IMG/VR virus record: IMGVR_UViG_3300023184_004198
Coordinates: 1 to 64,000 of that record
Strand: one strand, 5' to 3'
Length of the DNA: 64,000 bases
From: a virus
The translations under genes were made by a program, and so were the position numbers. Every line of letters starts with the position of its first letter. Within the stretch, counting starts at the first letter, position 1. Shown here in pieces: positions 41,185-50,017 of the stretch. A model generated the notes under the pieces. It was not told the origin of the DNA and did not search any database. It saw nothing but the letters and a program-made list of their open reading frames with translations.

Positions 41185-42317
41185 TTTCTTCAAGCCCTAC
41201 ATTTTGCCCTGCGCCCTGGACCAGTCTTAACATTGATCAAGCTGGTAGAGTAAGTCCTTGTTTTCACTGTGTTGAAGTGATGGGCAACGTCAAAATAAAC
41301 ACCATACAAGAAGTTATCACAGGCCCAGAATTTGTCAAGATGAAACAATCAATGGCAAGTGGAGAATGGTTTTCTGGCTGCTCATGGTGCAAACGACTAG
41401 AAGAAACCACAGGAGTCAGCGGCAGAACTACACGACGTGCAAGCAAAGAAACCATAGATCAAATAGACTCTGACCCTGAATTTTTCAAATTAGAACATCT
41501 TGTGGTCAACTGGAGCAACTTGTGCAACCTTGCTTGTGTGTATTGCAATCCTGAAACCAGCACAGCATGGCAAAGCATAAAAAAAATTCCCATCAATCAT
41601 GTCAAAAACGAACACGCAGATTTAATTGAACTGGCCCGCACACAAGGGCACAACATTCAAGGGCTGAGCTTGGGTGGTGGCGAGCCGTTGTTGCAAAAAG
41701 GACTAGAACAGTTTTTAAACTACATTGATGCCAGCAAAGTCAGTGTCATGGTCACTACCAATTTGAGCATGGACCTTGAACACAATGCCATTTATCAACG
41801 ATTAAAAACTTGGCCCAATGTAAGTTGGATGATCAGTTTTGACAATGCTGACAAAGACAAATTTGAATATGTGCGGCACGGTGCAAGCTGGGCACAATTT
41901 GTTGACAACATACAAGTCATGAAACGCGATCGACAAAAAATTCAAGCACACCCGGCATATTCAATCTATTGTGCGTTAGATTTGATGGAATATTATGATT
42001 TTTGTGTCGAACAACAGTTAGATATTTTTTGGTGCGAGTTAAATCATCCTATGGAACTGGATATGCGTCGCCAATCTAATAGACTGCGACAACTTGCAGT
42101 GGAAGAAATTGATCGCGTTGTAACCAAATACAAAGATTGTCAGCAATTGGCCACGGATGTATTGCAACGATATCGCATGACTCTCATTGACAACAGTTAT
42201 TTAAACAACAAAAATTTTATACCAAACATTTTAAAATGGCATAAAACTACTGAAGCAACTTTGAACAAAAGTACAAAATTCGTCGACTTATGGCCTTTGT
42301 TGGCTCAACAATTATAG
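41181..42317 (+). CDS. Radical SAM protein with N-terminal twitch/SPASM-type cysteines (2)
   Basis: CNLACVYC lies at Cys115, 119 and 122, and the SAM motif is LGGGEPLLQKGLEQ. The N-terminus FCPAPWTSLNIDQAGRVSPC, then FHCVEVMGN and WFSGCSWCKRLEE, provides accessory cysteines. The YVRHGASWAQFVDNIQVMK segment is shared with radical SAM proteins 1 and 4, so these are one subfamily. ATG 41181 overlaps the previous stop (ATGA); a start at 41166 is also possible. The substrate is unknown. Confidence 0.85.
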   Translation: MISSSPTFCPAPWTSLNIDQAGRVSPCFHCVEVMGNVKINTIQEVITGPEFVKMKQSMASGEWFSGCSWCKRLEETTGVSGRTTRRASKETIDQIDSDPEFFKLEHLVVNWSNLCNLACVYCNPETSTAWQSIKKIPINHVKNEHADLIELARTQGHNIQGLSLGGGEPLLQKGLEQFLNYIDASKVSVMVTTNLSMDLEHNAIYQRLKTWPNVSWMISFDNADKDKFEYVRHGASWAQFVDNIQVMKRDRQKIQAHPAYSIYCALDLMEYYDFCVEQQLDIFWCELNHPMELDMRRQSNRLRQLAVEEIDRVVTKYKDCQQLATDVLQRYRMTLIDNSYLNNKNFIPNILKWHKTTEATLNKSTKFVDLWPLLAQQL

Positions 42318-42324
42318 GAATGAT

Positions 42325-43077
42325 ATGAAAAAGAATAAAACACTATGGCATTTTGGTACAAAATCAGCCGGACAAACATTTCGATGGATGCCCACAGACA
42401 CTGAAGAAAGTTTTCAAAGACTGATACAAAACGAAGAATACCTTGAGTATTTTCGTAACAAAGGCTGGTTGGATCCCGATGCTATAACATATCGTATAAA
42501 CAGTGCTGGATTCAGGTCTGAAGAGTTTGATCCGCAAGCAGCCAGCATGGTTTCACTGGGGTGCAGTTATACCATTGGTATCGGTCTGCCTGAGCAAGCC
42601 ACATGGAGTTATCTAGTATCGCAGGCCTTGGGGTTGAAAAACTATAATTTAGCATGGGGTGGCACCAGTGCAGACACTTGTTTTATGATAGCCGATCATT
42701 GGTTACCAATATTAAAACCAAAGTTGGTGGTAATGACCGCACCTCCCAAACACCGATTTGATTTGATAACAGAAAAAAATCATCACAGTCATGACACCTA
42801 TCTGCCTAGCAGTGAAATTGGTGGAGCAGATCAAGATGGTTTTGTCAAAACTTGGTTTTTGAATGATCGCAATGCTGACTTAAATAATGCACGTAATCGA
42901 TTTGCAGTAGAAGGTCTGTGTGCTAGATTGGGCATACGGTGTTTGACCTATAACGCTCATGATTGGTTTGCCAAAAGTCGAGATGAAGTAGAATATGCCA
43001 GGGATCGCATGCATGCTGGACCTCGAGGACATCAGACATTTGCAGAAAGAATATTACATGATTGCACCACCAAGTAA
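42325..43077 (+). CDS. SGNH/GDSL-type hydrolase-like protein
   Basis: The 250-residue protein shows SGNH blocks: SLGCSYTIGIGLPEQATW with nucleophile Ser81, NYNLAWGGTSADTCFMI (Gly block), and a C-terminal RDRMHAGPRGHQTFAERIL giving Asp and His. AITYRINSAGFRSEEFD precedes the Ser block, as in phage and bacterial members. It should hydrolyse an ester or acetyl group from a sugar or other acceptor. Its position after two radical SAM genes and an oxygenase suggests part of the same pathway. The gp17 gene starts inside its 3' end. Confidence 0.7.
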   Translation: MKKNKTLWHFGTKSAGQTFRWMPTDTEESFQRLIQNEEYLEYFRNKGWLDPDAITYRINSAGFRSEEFDPQAASMVSLGCSYTIGIGLPEQATWSYLVSQALGLKNYNLAWGGTSADTCFMIADHWLPILKPKLVVMTAPPKHRFDLITEKNHHSHDTYLPSSEIGGADQDGFVKTWFLNDRNADLNNARNRFAVEGLCARLGIRCLTYNAHDWFAKSRDEVEYARDRMHAGPRGHQTFAERILHDCTTK

Positions 43078-44647
43078 AAATTTAGAAACAGTGCTGGTCA
43101 AGGCACCGCACCGCAAAGAAGTATACACAGAAGATGAACTTGTAGAGTTTGCAAAGTGCGCTGATCCTGTTACTGGCCCGTTGTATTTCATGGATAACTT
43201 TTTCTTTATTCAGCATCCCACACGCGGCAAGATGTTGTATCATCCATTTGAGTATCAAAAGCGACTGATTGCTACATATCACAACTACCGATATTCAATA
43301 TCCTTGATGCCTCGACAAACAGGCAAGTCAACGTCGGCCGCTGGTTACTTGTTGTGGTACGCAATGTTTGTGCCAGATTCAACCATCCTTGTGGCTGCAC
43401 ACAAATACACAGGCGCACAAGAGATCATGCAACGTATTAGATACGCATATGAACTGTGCCCTAATCATATCCGAGCAGGTGCTACCAGTTACAACAAGAA
43501 TTCATTGGAATTTGAAAACGGATCACGTATTGTAGCGCAGACCACAACAGAAACAACAGGACGGGGTATGAGTATTTCACTCTTGTACGCTGATGAGTTT
43601 GCATTTGTGCGACCCACTATTGCTAGAGAGTTTTGGACTTCTATTTCACCTACCTTGGCCACAGGTGGTAAGGCTATTATTACAAGTACTCCCAACTCGG
43701 ACGAAGATCAATTCGCATACCTGTGGAAAGGTGCCAACAAGACCATGGACGAACATGGCAACACCACTGAACTGGGCATCAATGGGTTCCGTGCATTTAG
43801 AAGCAACTGGCGTGAGCACCCTGACAGAGATGAGCAGTGGGGACTAGAGCAACTAGCACAGTTGGGTGAAGATCGATTTCGTAGAGAAATGGAATGTGAA
43901 TTTGTTATCAACGACGAAACACTAATTGCTCCTACCAAACTCTTGGACCTGGAAGGCATAGAGCCTCAGCGCAGAACTGGCCAAGTGCGTTGGTACAAAA
44001 CTCCAGTCAAAGACAAAATATACATCGTGGCGTTGGATCCTAGTTTAGGCACTGGTGGTGATCCTGCTGCCATACAGGTATTTGAAGCAGATACCACAGA
44101 ACAAGTGGCTGAATGGCGGCACAATCGCACAGACATTCCCACACAAGTAAAACTGCTGGCAGACATTGTAAAAGAGTTATACGATATCACAAAAGACGAC
44201 AAAAAGATCTATTACAGTGTGGAAAACAATACCATTGGCGAAGCTGCCTTGATAAGCATAAACGAGTATGGGGAAGAAAACATACGAGGATATTTTTTGA
44301 GCGATAACAGTGTAACAGGCACAACTGGGCGTAGATTCCGCAAAGGATTCAACACCACAAACAAAGCCAAGCTCACTGCCTGCAACAAGTTCAAAATTTT
44401 AGTGGAATCAGGACGCATGAAACTGTATAGCAGACCCTTGATTTCGGAACTCAAAACTTTTGTTGCCCATGCCGGTAGTTATGCTGCTAAACCTGGGGAA
44501 ACGGACGATCTTGTAATGGGTTCACTGTTGGCAGTGCGCATGCTGATGATGTTGCAAACATATCATGCAGAATTGGATTCGCACATGAAAGATCATGGCG
44601 ACAATATCATAGAACCTATGCCTTTTATAGTTAGTATGGCACGCTAA
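43058..44647 (+). CDS. 17: Terminase large subunit, T4 gp17 family
   Basis: The DNA packaging ATPase and nuclease. The Q-type motif is YHPFEYQKR, Walker A is MPRQTGKST (about residues 84-92), and Walker B is SLLYADE with Asp179/Glu180. A coupling motif is ITSTPNSDEDQF. The nuclease domain starts with IVALDPSLGTGGDPA (Asp327) and contains YSVENNTIGEA and ETDDLVMGSLLA. The ATG at 43058 (MIAPPSKNLETV) overlaps the hydrolase gene by 20 nt and gives 529 residues (T4: 610). It is displaced 11 kb from gp16. Confidence 0.95.
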   Translation: MIAPPSKNLETVLVKAPHRKEVYTEDELVEFAKCADPVTGPLYFMDNFFFIQHPTRGKMLYHPFEYQKRLIATYHNYRYSISLMPRQTGKSTSAAGYLLWYAMFVPDSTILVAAHKYTGAQEIMQRIRYAYELCPNHIRAGATSYNKNSLEFENGSRIVAQTTTETTGRGMSISLLYADEFAFVRPTIAREFWTSISPTLATGGKAIITSTPNSDEDQFAYLWKGANKTMDEHGNTTELGINGFRAFRSNWREHPDRDEQWGLEQLAQLGEDRFRREMECEFVINDETLIAPTKLLDLEGIEPQRRTGQVRWYKTPVKDKIYIVALDPSLGTGGDPAAIQVFEADTTEQVAEWRHNRTDIPTQVKLLADIVKELYDITKDDKKIYYSVENNTIGEAALISINEYGEENIRGYFLSDNSVTGTTGRRFRKGFNTTNKAKLTACNKFKILVESGRMKLYSRPLISELKTFVAHAGSYAAKPGETDDLVMGSLLAVRMLMMLQTYHAELDSHMKDHGDNIIEPMPFIVSMAR

Positions 44648-44650
44648 ATA
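44645..44650 (+). promoter_or_regulatory. Late promoter box abutting the 879-residue core protein gene
   Basis: TAAATA overlaps the gp17 stop codon; CACAACT and ATG 44658 follow. No Shine-Dalgarno sequence is present. Confidence 0.55.
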
Positions 44651-44657
44651 CACAACT

Positions 44658-47297
44658 ATGACAATGGAAGCATTACCTCAAGATCTAGCAGATTTCTTGG
44701 TCACACGCAATTTTGACCCAGAATATTTCAACAAAAAAGGCGATCCCTCAGAAGCCAGCGAAGCCACTACCATGAAATTTGACTATGTTGCTGGTTCGGG
44801 CAAAAACTATGGCACAGCAGTATGTGTGATTGCTGATGATGAGCTCAGTTTGTTCTACGGAGACAATCTGGGCCGTGGCATGGAACCCGAAGACAAACAA
44901 GAGTGGTTTGACTTCTTAGAACAACTCAGCAACACTGCTGCCAGCCATGGTGCAACATGGAGTCCTACAGAAATCAACAAACTCAAACACACCTTGGCTG
45001 GTATTGCTGCTATCAAAGAAGGGTTGTTTGAAGGCTACTACGGCAATCGCAAGGTCAGTTACATGGGCGAACAAACTCAAGCTCGCTTGGTAATCAACCA
45101 CAATCGTGTGCTGGGCGAAAACGACAAGCGTTATCGCTATGTGGAAAGCCTGTATATTGAAACAGCAGATCAAGAACGTTTTCGACTGCCATTCAAAAGT
45201 CTAGCAGCCGGCAGAGCCATGCTGGAACATGTACGTCAAGGCGGACGTCCTTACGACATTCGTGGCAATCACATCACAGAGATAGTGAGCGAAATGGCTG
45301 TGCTCAGTCGTTTCAACCGTGCGCAACACCATCGTGTGTACGAAGGTGTCACACAAGAACTTGTGGAAAGCGCACAGCAATACTATCATAACCTACAAGA
45401 AACCATGAAGCATCTTGGCAGCCCACGCGGCTATCGAGCATACTTTGAAAGCTGGGCTCCTGACCAAGTTGGTGAAGCCGAAGCCCTAGTAGAAAATCTA
45501 CGCGACCTGTTTGTAGAACAAACATTGGATGCTAGAATTGAAGCTGCCTTGCCCACACTGGCCAAGATACAAAAACAAGGAAACAACATGAAAGAAGCGC
45601 AAATATTTGAAAACTGGGTCAACCAGTTGAGCGAAGGAACTTGGGCATTGCCAGAAACTCCTGAGCAAATGGAAAAACTCAACCAACTCATGAGTGGCGA
45701 ACTTATTGTTGGTCCAGATGCCACCAATGCCACAGAGCAGTTGTATGACATTGTGGGCGATGATGAACTGTTTGATATTTTGAACGACTTGGCTGACCGT
45801 AGTGAAGGTCGCGCCAATGTTTGGGACGACTCAGATGTACAACGCAGACTGGCTGAACTGGGCATTCAAACCCCTCAGAGCACACAAGCAGAACCTGCTG
45901 ACGTTGAACAAGACACAGCACCCCCAATGATGGAAACTCGCGAAATCCGTAACAAAAAAGGCAGATTACTAGGAACATGGGATGGTCGCGTGTTCACCAT
46001 GGATCCTGAAACAGAACAAATATGGGCTGAAGAAAATGGTCCAGAATGGGTTGAAGATTTTAAAGCCAAAAAAACAGCAGAACTACAACAGCAATCAGCG
46101 CCATCTGAAGACATGATCAAATACTATGCCAACGAATTGGAAAAATATGATGTCCAGGCTGGCCAACCAAGACAGTCTAGACAACAGTATTATGATCTAG
46201 CGGCACAGATGGTATCAGGTGCCCTGGCGGAAGGCGAAGAAGCAGACAACCCCAAGTACAGCATGTCTAACCCAGGAAAACTCAGCAATGACGAATACAA
46301 AGATAGTTTGAATCGTCGATACGGTCAACCTGATTTGGATACTTCAAAGTTCAACAAGTCACATCAAGATTACTATGATCGGAACCCCAGTTTCAAACAA
46401 AGCGGAAAAGAAATTGTCAGTCCTGGTGACGGACGTCTTGCTTCAAAAGTTGTGCCAGCAGTGACTGATACAAACGTAGGTCGTATCCCAATGAACACAC
46501 CCGGTGGTAGTGCCATGCGCGGAGGTGGAGGTATGGGCGGAGGCACAGGACTCGGTGGTAGAAAACCAGGAGATGACTGGAGACTCAATATGCTGAAATT
46601 AGAGAACGCCGACTTGGCCCGCATGTTACAACATGCTGGCGTACCACTGCAAGAAGGTGTGCTGACTGATTCAACAGGCAGCACACTGGAACACATCAAA
46701 GACACATACAAGCGTGACGTCAAAGACTTCATGCAAACTGGCGAAATGAGTCGTCATTTGGAGCAAGTATTGTATGATTATTACTATGACGATATGCCAT
46801 ATGGCGCGAAAACTGGTGAAGACATAGATACATCTGAATGGATCAGTGATCGTTTTGCCGAAGATCTTGGCATGAATGAAAACCTAATCACCCCAATGAT
46901 CATGCCAGTAAGCGAAGGATCATGCAACATGACCATGGAAGGTTCTTACTGCCCAGAACACGGCCTGGCTGAATGTGGTGGCATGTATGAAGATGAGTAC
47001 ATACCACGTGTTGAAATCCGTGGTTTTGGTCCTGATTTTGAAGACCTTCCAGCAGGAAAAAAACTAATCAATCCAATGCAGCCACGTGTCCATAATGCGC
47101 TGTCTCCACTCACACCTGGAGACAGTAGTCCAATGCCTCCAGTGGCCAATGTTGACTTGACAGTGGATGAAGGCAACGATGATCCAATCAATTCAAACTC
47201 CGCCATTACTGGAAGTTATTATGAGGGCAAGGAATACCAATCTCAAGAAGGCGATGCACTTTTGGCAAGAATAAAATCACTGGCTTTGCTCAAATGA
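44658..47297 (+). CDS. Large conserved core-type virion protein next to the terminase (879 aa)
   Basis: Recognisable segments are FENWVNQLSEGTWALPETPE followed by MEKLNQLMSGELIVGPDATN and DIVGDDELFDIL (about residues 317-390), and a Cys/His motif CNMTMEGSYCPEHGLAEC (about 755). Both recall internal or core proteins of aquatic T4-like phages. The N-terminal ~150 residues (YGTAVCVIADDELSLFYGDN) form a separate globular part. A Gly-rich linker (MRGGGGMGGGTGLGG) lies near residue 620. It shares charge-rich composition and a small Cys motif with the 1150-residue protein. A prohead-core or ejected role is inferred. Confidence 0.6.
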   Translation: MTMEALPQDLADFLVTRNFDPEYFNKKGDPSEASEATTMKFDYVAGSGKNYGTAVCVIADDELSLFYGDNLGRGMEPEDKQEWFDFLEQLSNTAASHGATWSPTEINKLKHTLAGIAAIKEGLFEGYYGNRKVSYMGEQTQARLVINHNRVLGENDKRYRYVESLYIETADQERFRLPFKSLAAGRAMLEHVRQGGRPYDIRGNHITEIVSEMAVLSRFNRAQHHRVYEGVTQELVESAQQYYHNLQETMKHLGSPRGYRAYFESWAPDQVGEAEALVENLRDLFVEQTLDARIEAALPTLAKIQKQGNNMKEAQIFENWVNQLSEGTWALPETPEQMEKLNQLMSGELIVGPDATNATEQLYDIVGDDELFDILNDLADRSEGRANVWDDSDVQRRLAELGIQTPQSTQAEPADVEQDTAPPMMETREIRNKKGRLLGTWDGRVFTMDPETEQIWAEENGPEWVEDFKAKKTAELQQQSAPSEDMIKYYANELEKYDVQAGQPRQSRQQYYDLAAQMVSGALAEGEEADNPKYSMSNPGKLSNDEYKDSLNRRYGQPDLDTSKFNKSHQDYYDRNPSFKQSGKEIVSPGDGRLASKVVPAVTDTNVGRIPMNTPGGSAMRGGGGMGGGTGLGGRKPGDDWRLNMLKLENADLARMLQHAGVPLQEGVLTDSTGSTLEHIKDTYKRDVKDFMQTGEMSRHLEQVLYDYYYDDMPYGAKTGEDIDTSEWISDRFAEDLGMNENLITPMIMPVSEGSCNMTMEGSYCPEHGLAECGGMYEDEYIPRVEIRGFGPDFEDLPAGKKLINPMQPRVHNALSPLTPGDSSPMPPVANVDLTVDEGNDDPINSNSAITGSYYEGKEYQSQEGDALLARIKSLALLK

Positions 47298-47305
47298 TAT
47301 AAATA
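47298..47305 (+). promoter_or_regulatory. Perfect late promoter TATAAATA upstream of gp32
   Basis: An exact TATAAATA lies just after the stop of the preceding gene. A transcript from here would run into the hairpin terminator at 47325-47359. Confidence 0.7.
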
Positions 47306-47308
47306 CAC

Positions 47309-47337
47309 TTGACACGTAGACAAGAAGCGCATATACT
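47309..47337 (+). promoter_or_regulatory. Strong sigma70-type promoter of gp32
   Basis: TTGACA (47309-47314) and TATACT (47332-47337) are separated by exactly 17 bp. The -10 lies in the loop of the overlapping terminator hairpin. Confidence 0.85.
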
Positions 47338-47359
47338 ACTACAGTGTTTGCGCTTTTTT
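47325..47359 (+). terminator. Terminator hairpin enclosing the gp32 promoter -10
   Basis: The stem AAGCGCA/TGCGCTT (47325-47331 and 47349-47355) closes a 17-nt loop and is followed by a T-run to 47359. Transcripts from upstream form the whole hairpin. Transcripts from the sigma70-type promoter start inside it and lack the left arm. Confidence 0.7.
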
Positions 47360-47370
47360 GTTTGTGTCAC

Positions 47371-47419
47371 AGGCAACTAAGATCTAAACATTTAGATAGG
47401 CAACATAACATAGGCAACT
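47371..47419 (+). promoter_or_regulatory. Possible gp32 autoregulatory leader: hairpin and AGGCAAC repeats
   Basis: The leader contains ATCTAAA-CA-TTTAGAT (47382-47397) and three copies of AGGCAAC (47371, 47398, 47412) before the AAGGAG Shine-Dalgarno sequence. T4 gp32 represses its own mRNA by binding a structured element plus unstructured repeats, so a similar operator is plausible. Confidence 0.4.
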
Positions 47420-47437
47420 TATCAAGGAGAAAAAACT

Positions 47438-48433
47438 ATGGCATCATTAGCAGAAATCAGAGCAAGACTACAGGCAGCAGAGGGTAACAAAGGTGGGCAA
47501 TCCACCGGTGGAGACAATTCAATTTATCCACATTGGAACATGGAAGAAGGGCAAAGTGCAACACTGCGATTCCTTCCCGATGCAAATATAAAAAACACAT
47601 TTTTCTGGCAAGAACGAGCAATGATTCGTTTACCATTCGCTGGCATCAAAGGCGAAGGTGATTCTAAACAAGTGTACGTGCAAGTACCTTGTGTGGAAAT
47701 GTGGGGCGAAGCATGTCCTATCTTGGCAGAAGTACGCACCTGGTTCAAGGACAAGAGCCTTGAAGAAATGGGTCGCAAATACTGGAAGAAACGTTCATAC
47801 ATTTTCCAAGGATTTGTGCGTGAGAACCCACTGGCCGACGACAAGACACCAGAGAATCCAATCCGACGTTTCATCATCGGACCACAAATCTTTGCCACCA
47901 TCAAAGGTGCGCTGATGGATCCTGAATTGGAAGAAATGCCCACAGACACACTGCGTGGTTTGGACTTCCGTATCACTAAAACCAGCAAGGGTGGCTATGC
48001 TGATTACAGTACAAGCAAGTGGGCACGTAAAGAATCAGCATTAACTGAAGCCGAACAAGCCGCAGTTGCCGCACATGGTGCGTTTGACTTGAGCACATTC
48101 CTGCCTAAGAAGCCAGGCGATGTCGAACTCAAAGTCATCAAAGAGATGTTCGAAGCAAGTGTGGATGGACAGCCTTACGACACAGAGCGTTGGGGTCAAT
48201 ACTTCCGTCCTGCTGGTGTTCAAGCACCCGGCGGTGCCGGAGCCGCACATGCTGACGAGGATACTCCTGCGCCAGCAGCCAAGCCTGTTGCCAAAGCAGC
48301 GCCTGCTCCAGCAGACAATGGGTTTGATGACGACGACACTCCCACAGCAGCCGCACCAGTGGCCAAGCCTGCAGCCAGTGGACAAAATGCCCAGGACATC
48401 CTGGCCATGATTCGTAGCCGTCAAGCCAAGTAA
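47438..48433 (+). CDS. 32: Single-stranded DNA-binding protein, T4 gp32 family
   Basis: gp32 coats ssDNA during replication and recombination. The N-terminus SLAEIRARLQAAEGNKGG is the cooperativity region. The core has EGQSATLRFLPDANIKNTFF, VQVPCVEMWGEACPILAEVR, KKRSYIFQGFVREN and RRFIIGPQIFATIKGAL. Only two cysteines are seen where T4 gp32 has its His/Cys3 zinc site, so zinc binding may be altered or absent. The acidic/Ala-Pro C-terminal tail (DDDDTPTAAAP) fits the partner-binding tail. Length is 331 residues (T4: 301). The stop overlaps the sulfotransferase-like start (TAATG). Confidence 0.9.
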   Translation: MASLAEIRARLQAAEGNKGGQSTGGDNSIYPHWNMEEGQSATLRFLPDANIKNTFFWQERAMIRLPFAGIKGEGDSKQVYVQVPCVEMWGEACPILAEVRTWFKDKSLEEMGRKYWKKRSYIFQGFVRENPLADDKTPENPIRRFIIGPQIFATIKGALMDPELEEMPTDTLRGLDFRITKTSKGGYADYSTSKWARKESALTEAEQAAVAAHGAFDLSTFLPKKPGDVELKVIKEMFEASVDGQPYDTERWGQYFRPAGVQAPGGAGAAHADEDTPAPAAKPVAKAAPAPADNGFDDDDTPTAAAPVAKPAASGQNAQDILAMIRSRQAK

Positions 48434-49053
48434 TGCGAACGGCTCTGGACACAGAGCTGTTTCCAAAACTGTGTGAAGTGGTAGAAATGCCACTTCACAA
48501 TCAATGGGTTTATCTGATTCAGAAGAATGGAAACAGTAGTTTGCGGATTCAGCAGTCAAGAGACAATCTTGCTGTGTTCACCAATGACGAAATAAGTGCT
48601 CTTGATTATGTAGATGTGTATATCCGTAATCCCAGAGCCAGGTATGTCAGTGGCATCAACACTTACTTGCAACATCTTCAACGCGACCACCCTGAGTTAG
48701 ATTACAACACCGCATTTTGGTTTGCCCGACGTTATAAATTTTTAAACACACACTACTTGCCGCAATTTCATTGGTTGGCAAATCTCAGCCAGTATTTGCG
48801 CACAGATACAAAAATACGTTTTAGAGATTTTAAAAATTTCAGTCTGATTGTCAATATAAATCATGACGCATACATAACAAAACCAACACAGGTTTTTGTT
48901 GAAAAATTATTTCAAGATGACAAGTCAATCGAACTTTGGTTGTTCTTGGATCAAATTTTGTTGGATCTAGCAGGCCAAGAAATGACCTGGACACAATTGT
49001 TAGATCATTACCAACGTTACCACCCTGATATTATAAAATATGTATTGCCCTAG
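48433..49053 (+). CDS. Sulfotransferase-like protein
   Basis: The 206-residue protein has VYLIQKNGNSSLRIQQSR, which fits the 5'-phosphosulfate loop (KxGxxSL), and VDVYIRNPRARYVSGINTYL, which fits the 3'-phosphate-binding Arg/Ser motif of sulfotransferases. It would transfer sulfate from PAPS to a carbohydrate or other acceptor. It is translationally coupled to gp32 (TAATG) and overlaps the next radical SAM gene by 14 nt. No PAPS-synthesis genes are seen here. Confidence 0.65.
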   Translation: MRTALDTELFPKLCEVVEMPLHNQWVYLIQKNGNSSLRIQQSRDNLAVFTNDEISALDYVDVYIRNPRARYVSGINTYLQHLQRDHPELDYNTAFWFARRYKFLNTHYLPQFHWLANLSQYLRTDTKIRFRDFKNFSLIVNINHDAYITKPTQVFVEKLFQDDKSIELWLFLDQILLDLAGQEMTWTQLLDHYQRYHPDIIKYVLP

Positions 49054-50017
49054 ACTAGATCATTTTGTTCGTTTTAATTTTGATGGATCAGTTGGTCGTT
49101 GTGGTCATATGACCGCAGCACCGCAGTTTGAAACACTGCAACAAATGGATTCCAGCGATTGGCTTGCAAAGATTCGTACTTCAATGAGCCAAGATGTTTG
49201 GCCGGAAGAATGTGTTCGTTGCAAAGAAGTTGAAATCATTGGTAATAAAAGTGTTAGACAACAATCATTGGATAGACATGCACCGCTGTTGGATGTTAGA
49301 TCCGATTATCTTGTGCTGGGCGGCGTACTAGACAATGTGTGCAACAGTGCATGCCAAACTTGCAATGAAACACTCAGCACCAAGATAGGTAGTTTGCATT
49401 CAAAAGAATACACCAAAATCAACAACACCGCGTTGATTGACACATTGCCAGTGGAACGCATTGTGCAAATGGACATCAACGGTGGTGAGCCTAGTACCAG
49501 TCCTAACTATTTAAAACTGTTGGAAAATTTACCGCCCAACGTCAAACATGTACGAGTCAATACCAATGGCAGCAGATTAATCACAGTGCTGCCTAAATTA
49601 ATTGAACGTGGCATCAAAGTCACTGTGACCGTGAGCCTGGATGGCATTGATCGTAGACACGATTATGTAAGGTGGCCCATCAAATGGCAGGATGTTGAAC
49701 AAAACATTCAAGCATATCAAACCATGGGCTTGCATGAATTAAATACCTGGACCACAGTGAGCGCATTAAACATTGGTGATTTGAAGAACATTTTTTCTTA
49801 TGTACAACAGAACAATTTAAAAAATTCTTGGGCATTGTTAGAAAATCCTTCTGTGCTGAGTGTAAAGTACAGCAATCATTTAACAAGGCAAGCAGATGTG
49901 CCAGACGAACTAAAATCCGTTGTAGCACAAGGACCAGACAACACTGTGGAATTACAGTTGTGGACCACAGCACAAGATCAGTTGCGTGGCATCAAACTCT
50001 GGGATTATTTTCAATGA
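49040..50017 (+). CDS. Radical SAM protein (3)
   Basis: The motif CNSACQTC lies at Cys101, 105 and 108, with the SAM motif MDINGGEPSTSPNY. The N-terminus is accessory-type: MYCPRLDHFVRFNFDGSVGR, then CGHM and WPEECVRCKEVE. VTVSLDGIDRRHDYVRWPIK is a typical radical SAM barrel segment. The C-terminus ends GIKLWDYFQ. It overlaps the SDR gene as ATGA. It is more divergent from proteins 1, 2 and 4. The substrate is unknown. Confidence 0.82.
   Translation: MYCPRLDHFVRFNFDGSVGRCGHMTAAPQFETLQQMDSSDWLAKIRTSMSQDVWPEECVRCKEVEIIGNKSVRQQSLDRHAPLLDVRSDYLVLGGVLDNVCNSACQTCNETLSTKIGSLHSKEYTKINNTALIDTLPVERIVQMDINGGEPSTSPNYLKLLENLPPNVKHVRVNTNGSRLITVLPKLIERGIKVTVTVSLDGIDRRHDYVRWPIKWQDVEQNIQAYQTMGLHELNTWTTVSALNIGDLKNIFSYVQQNNLKNSWALLENPSVLSVKYSNHLTRQADVPDELKSVVAQGPDNTVELQLWTTAQDQLRGIKLWDYFQ

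Noticed and set aside
42995-43057. Upstream extension of gp17
   Set aside because: The 21 extra residues lie within the SGNH hydrolase coding sequence and do not resemble a terminase N-terminus.
49828-50013. 62-residue N-terminal extension of the SDR
   Set aside because: It lies inside the radical SAM gene in another frame. The Rossmann fold begins at ATG 50014, which overlaps the previous stop as ATGA.
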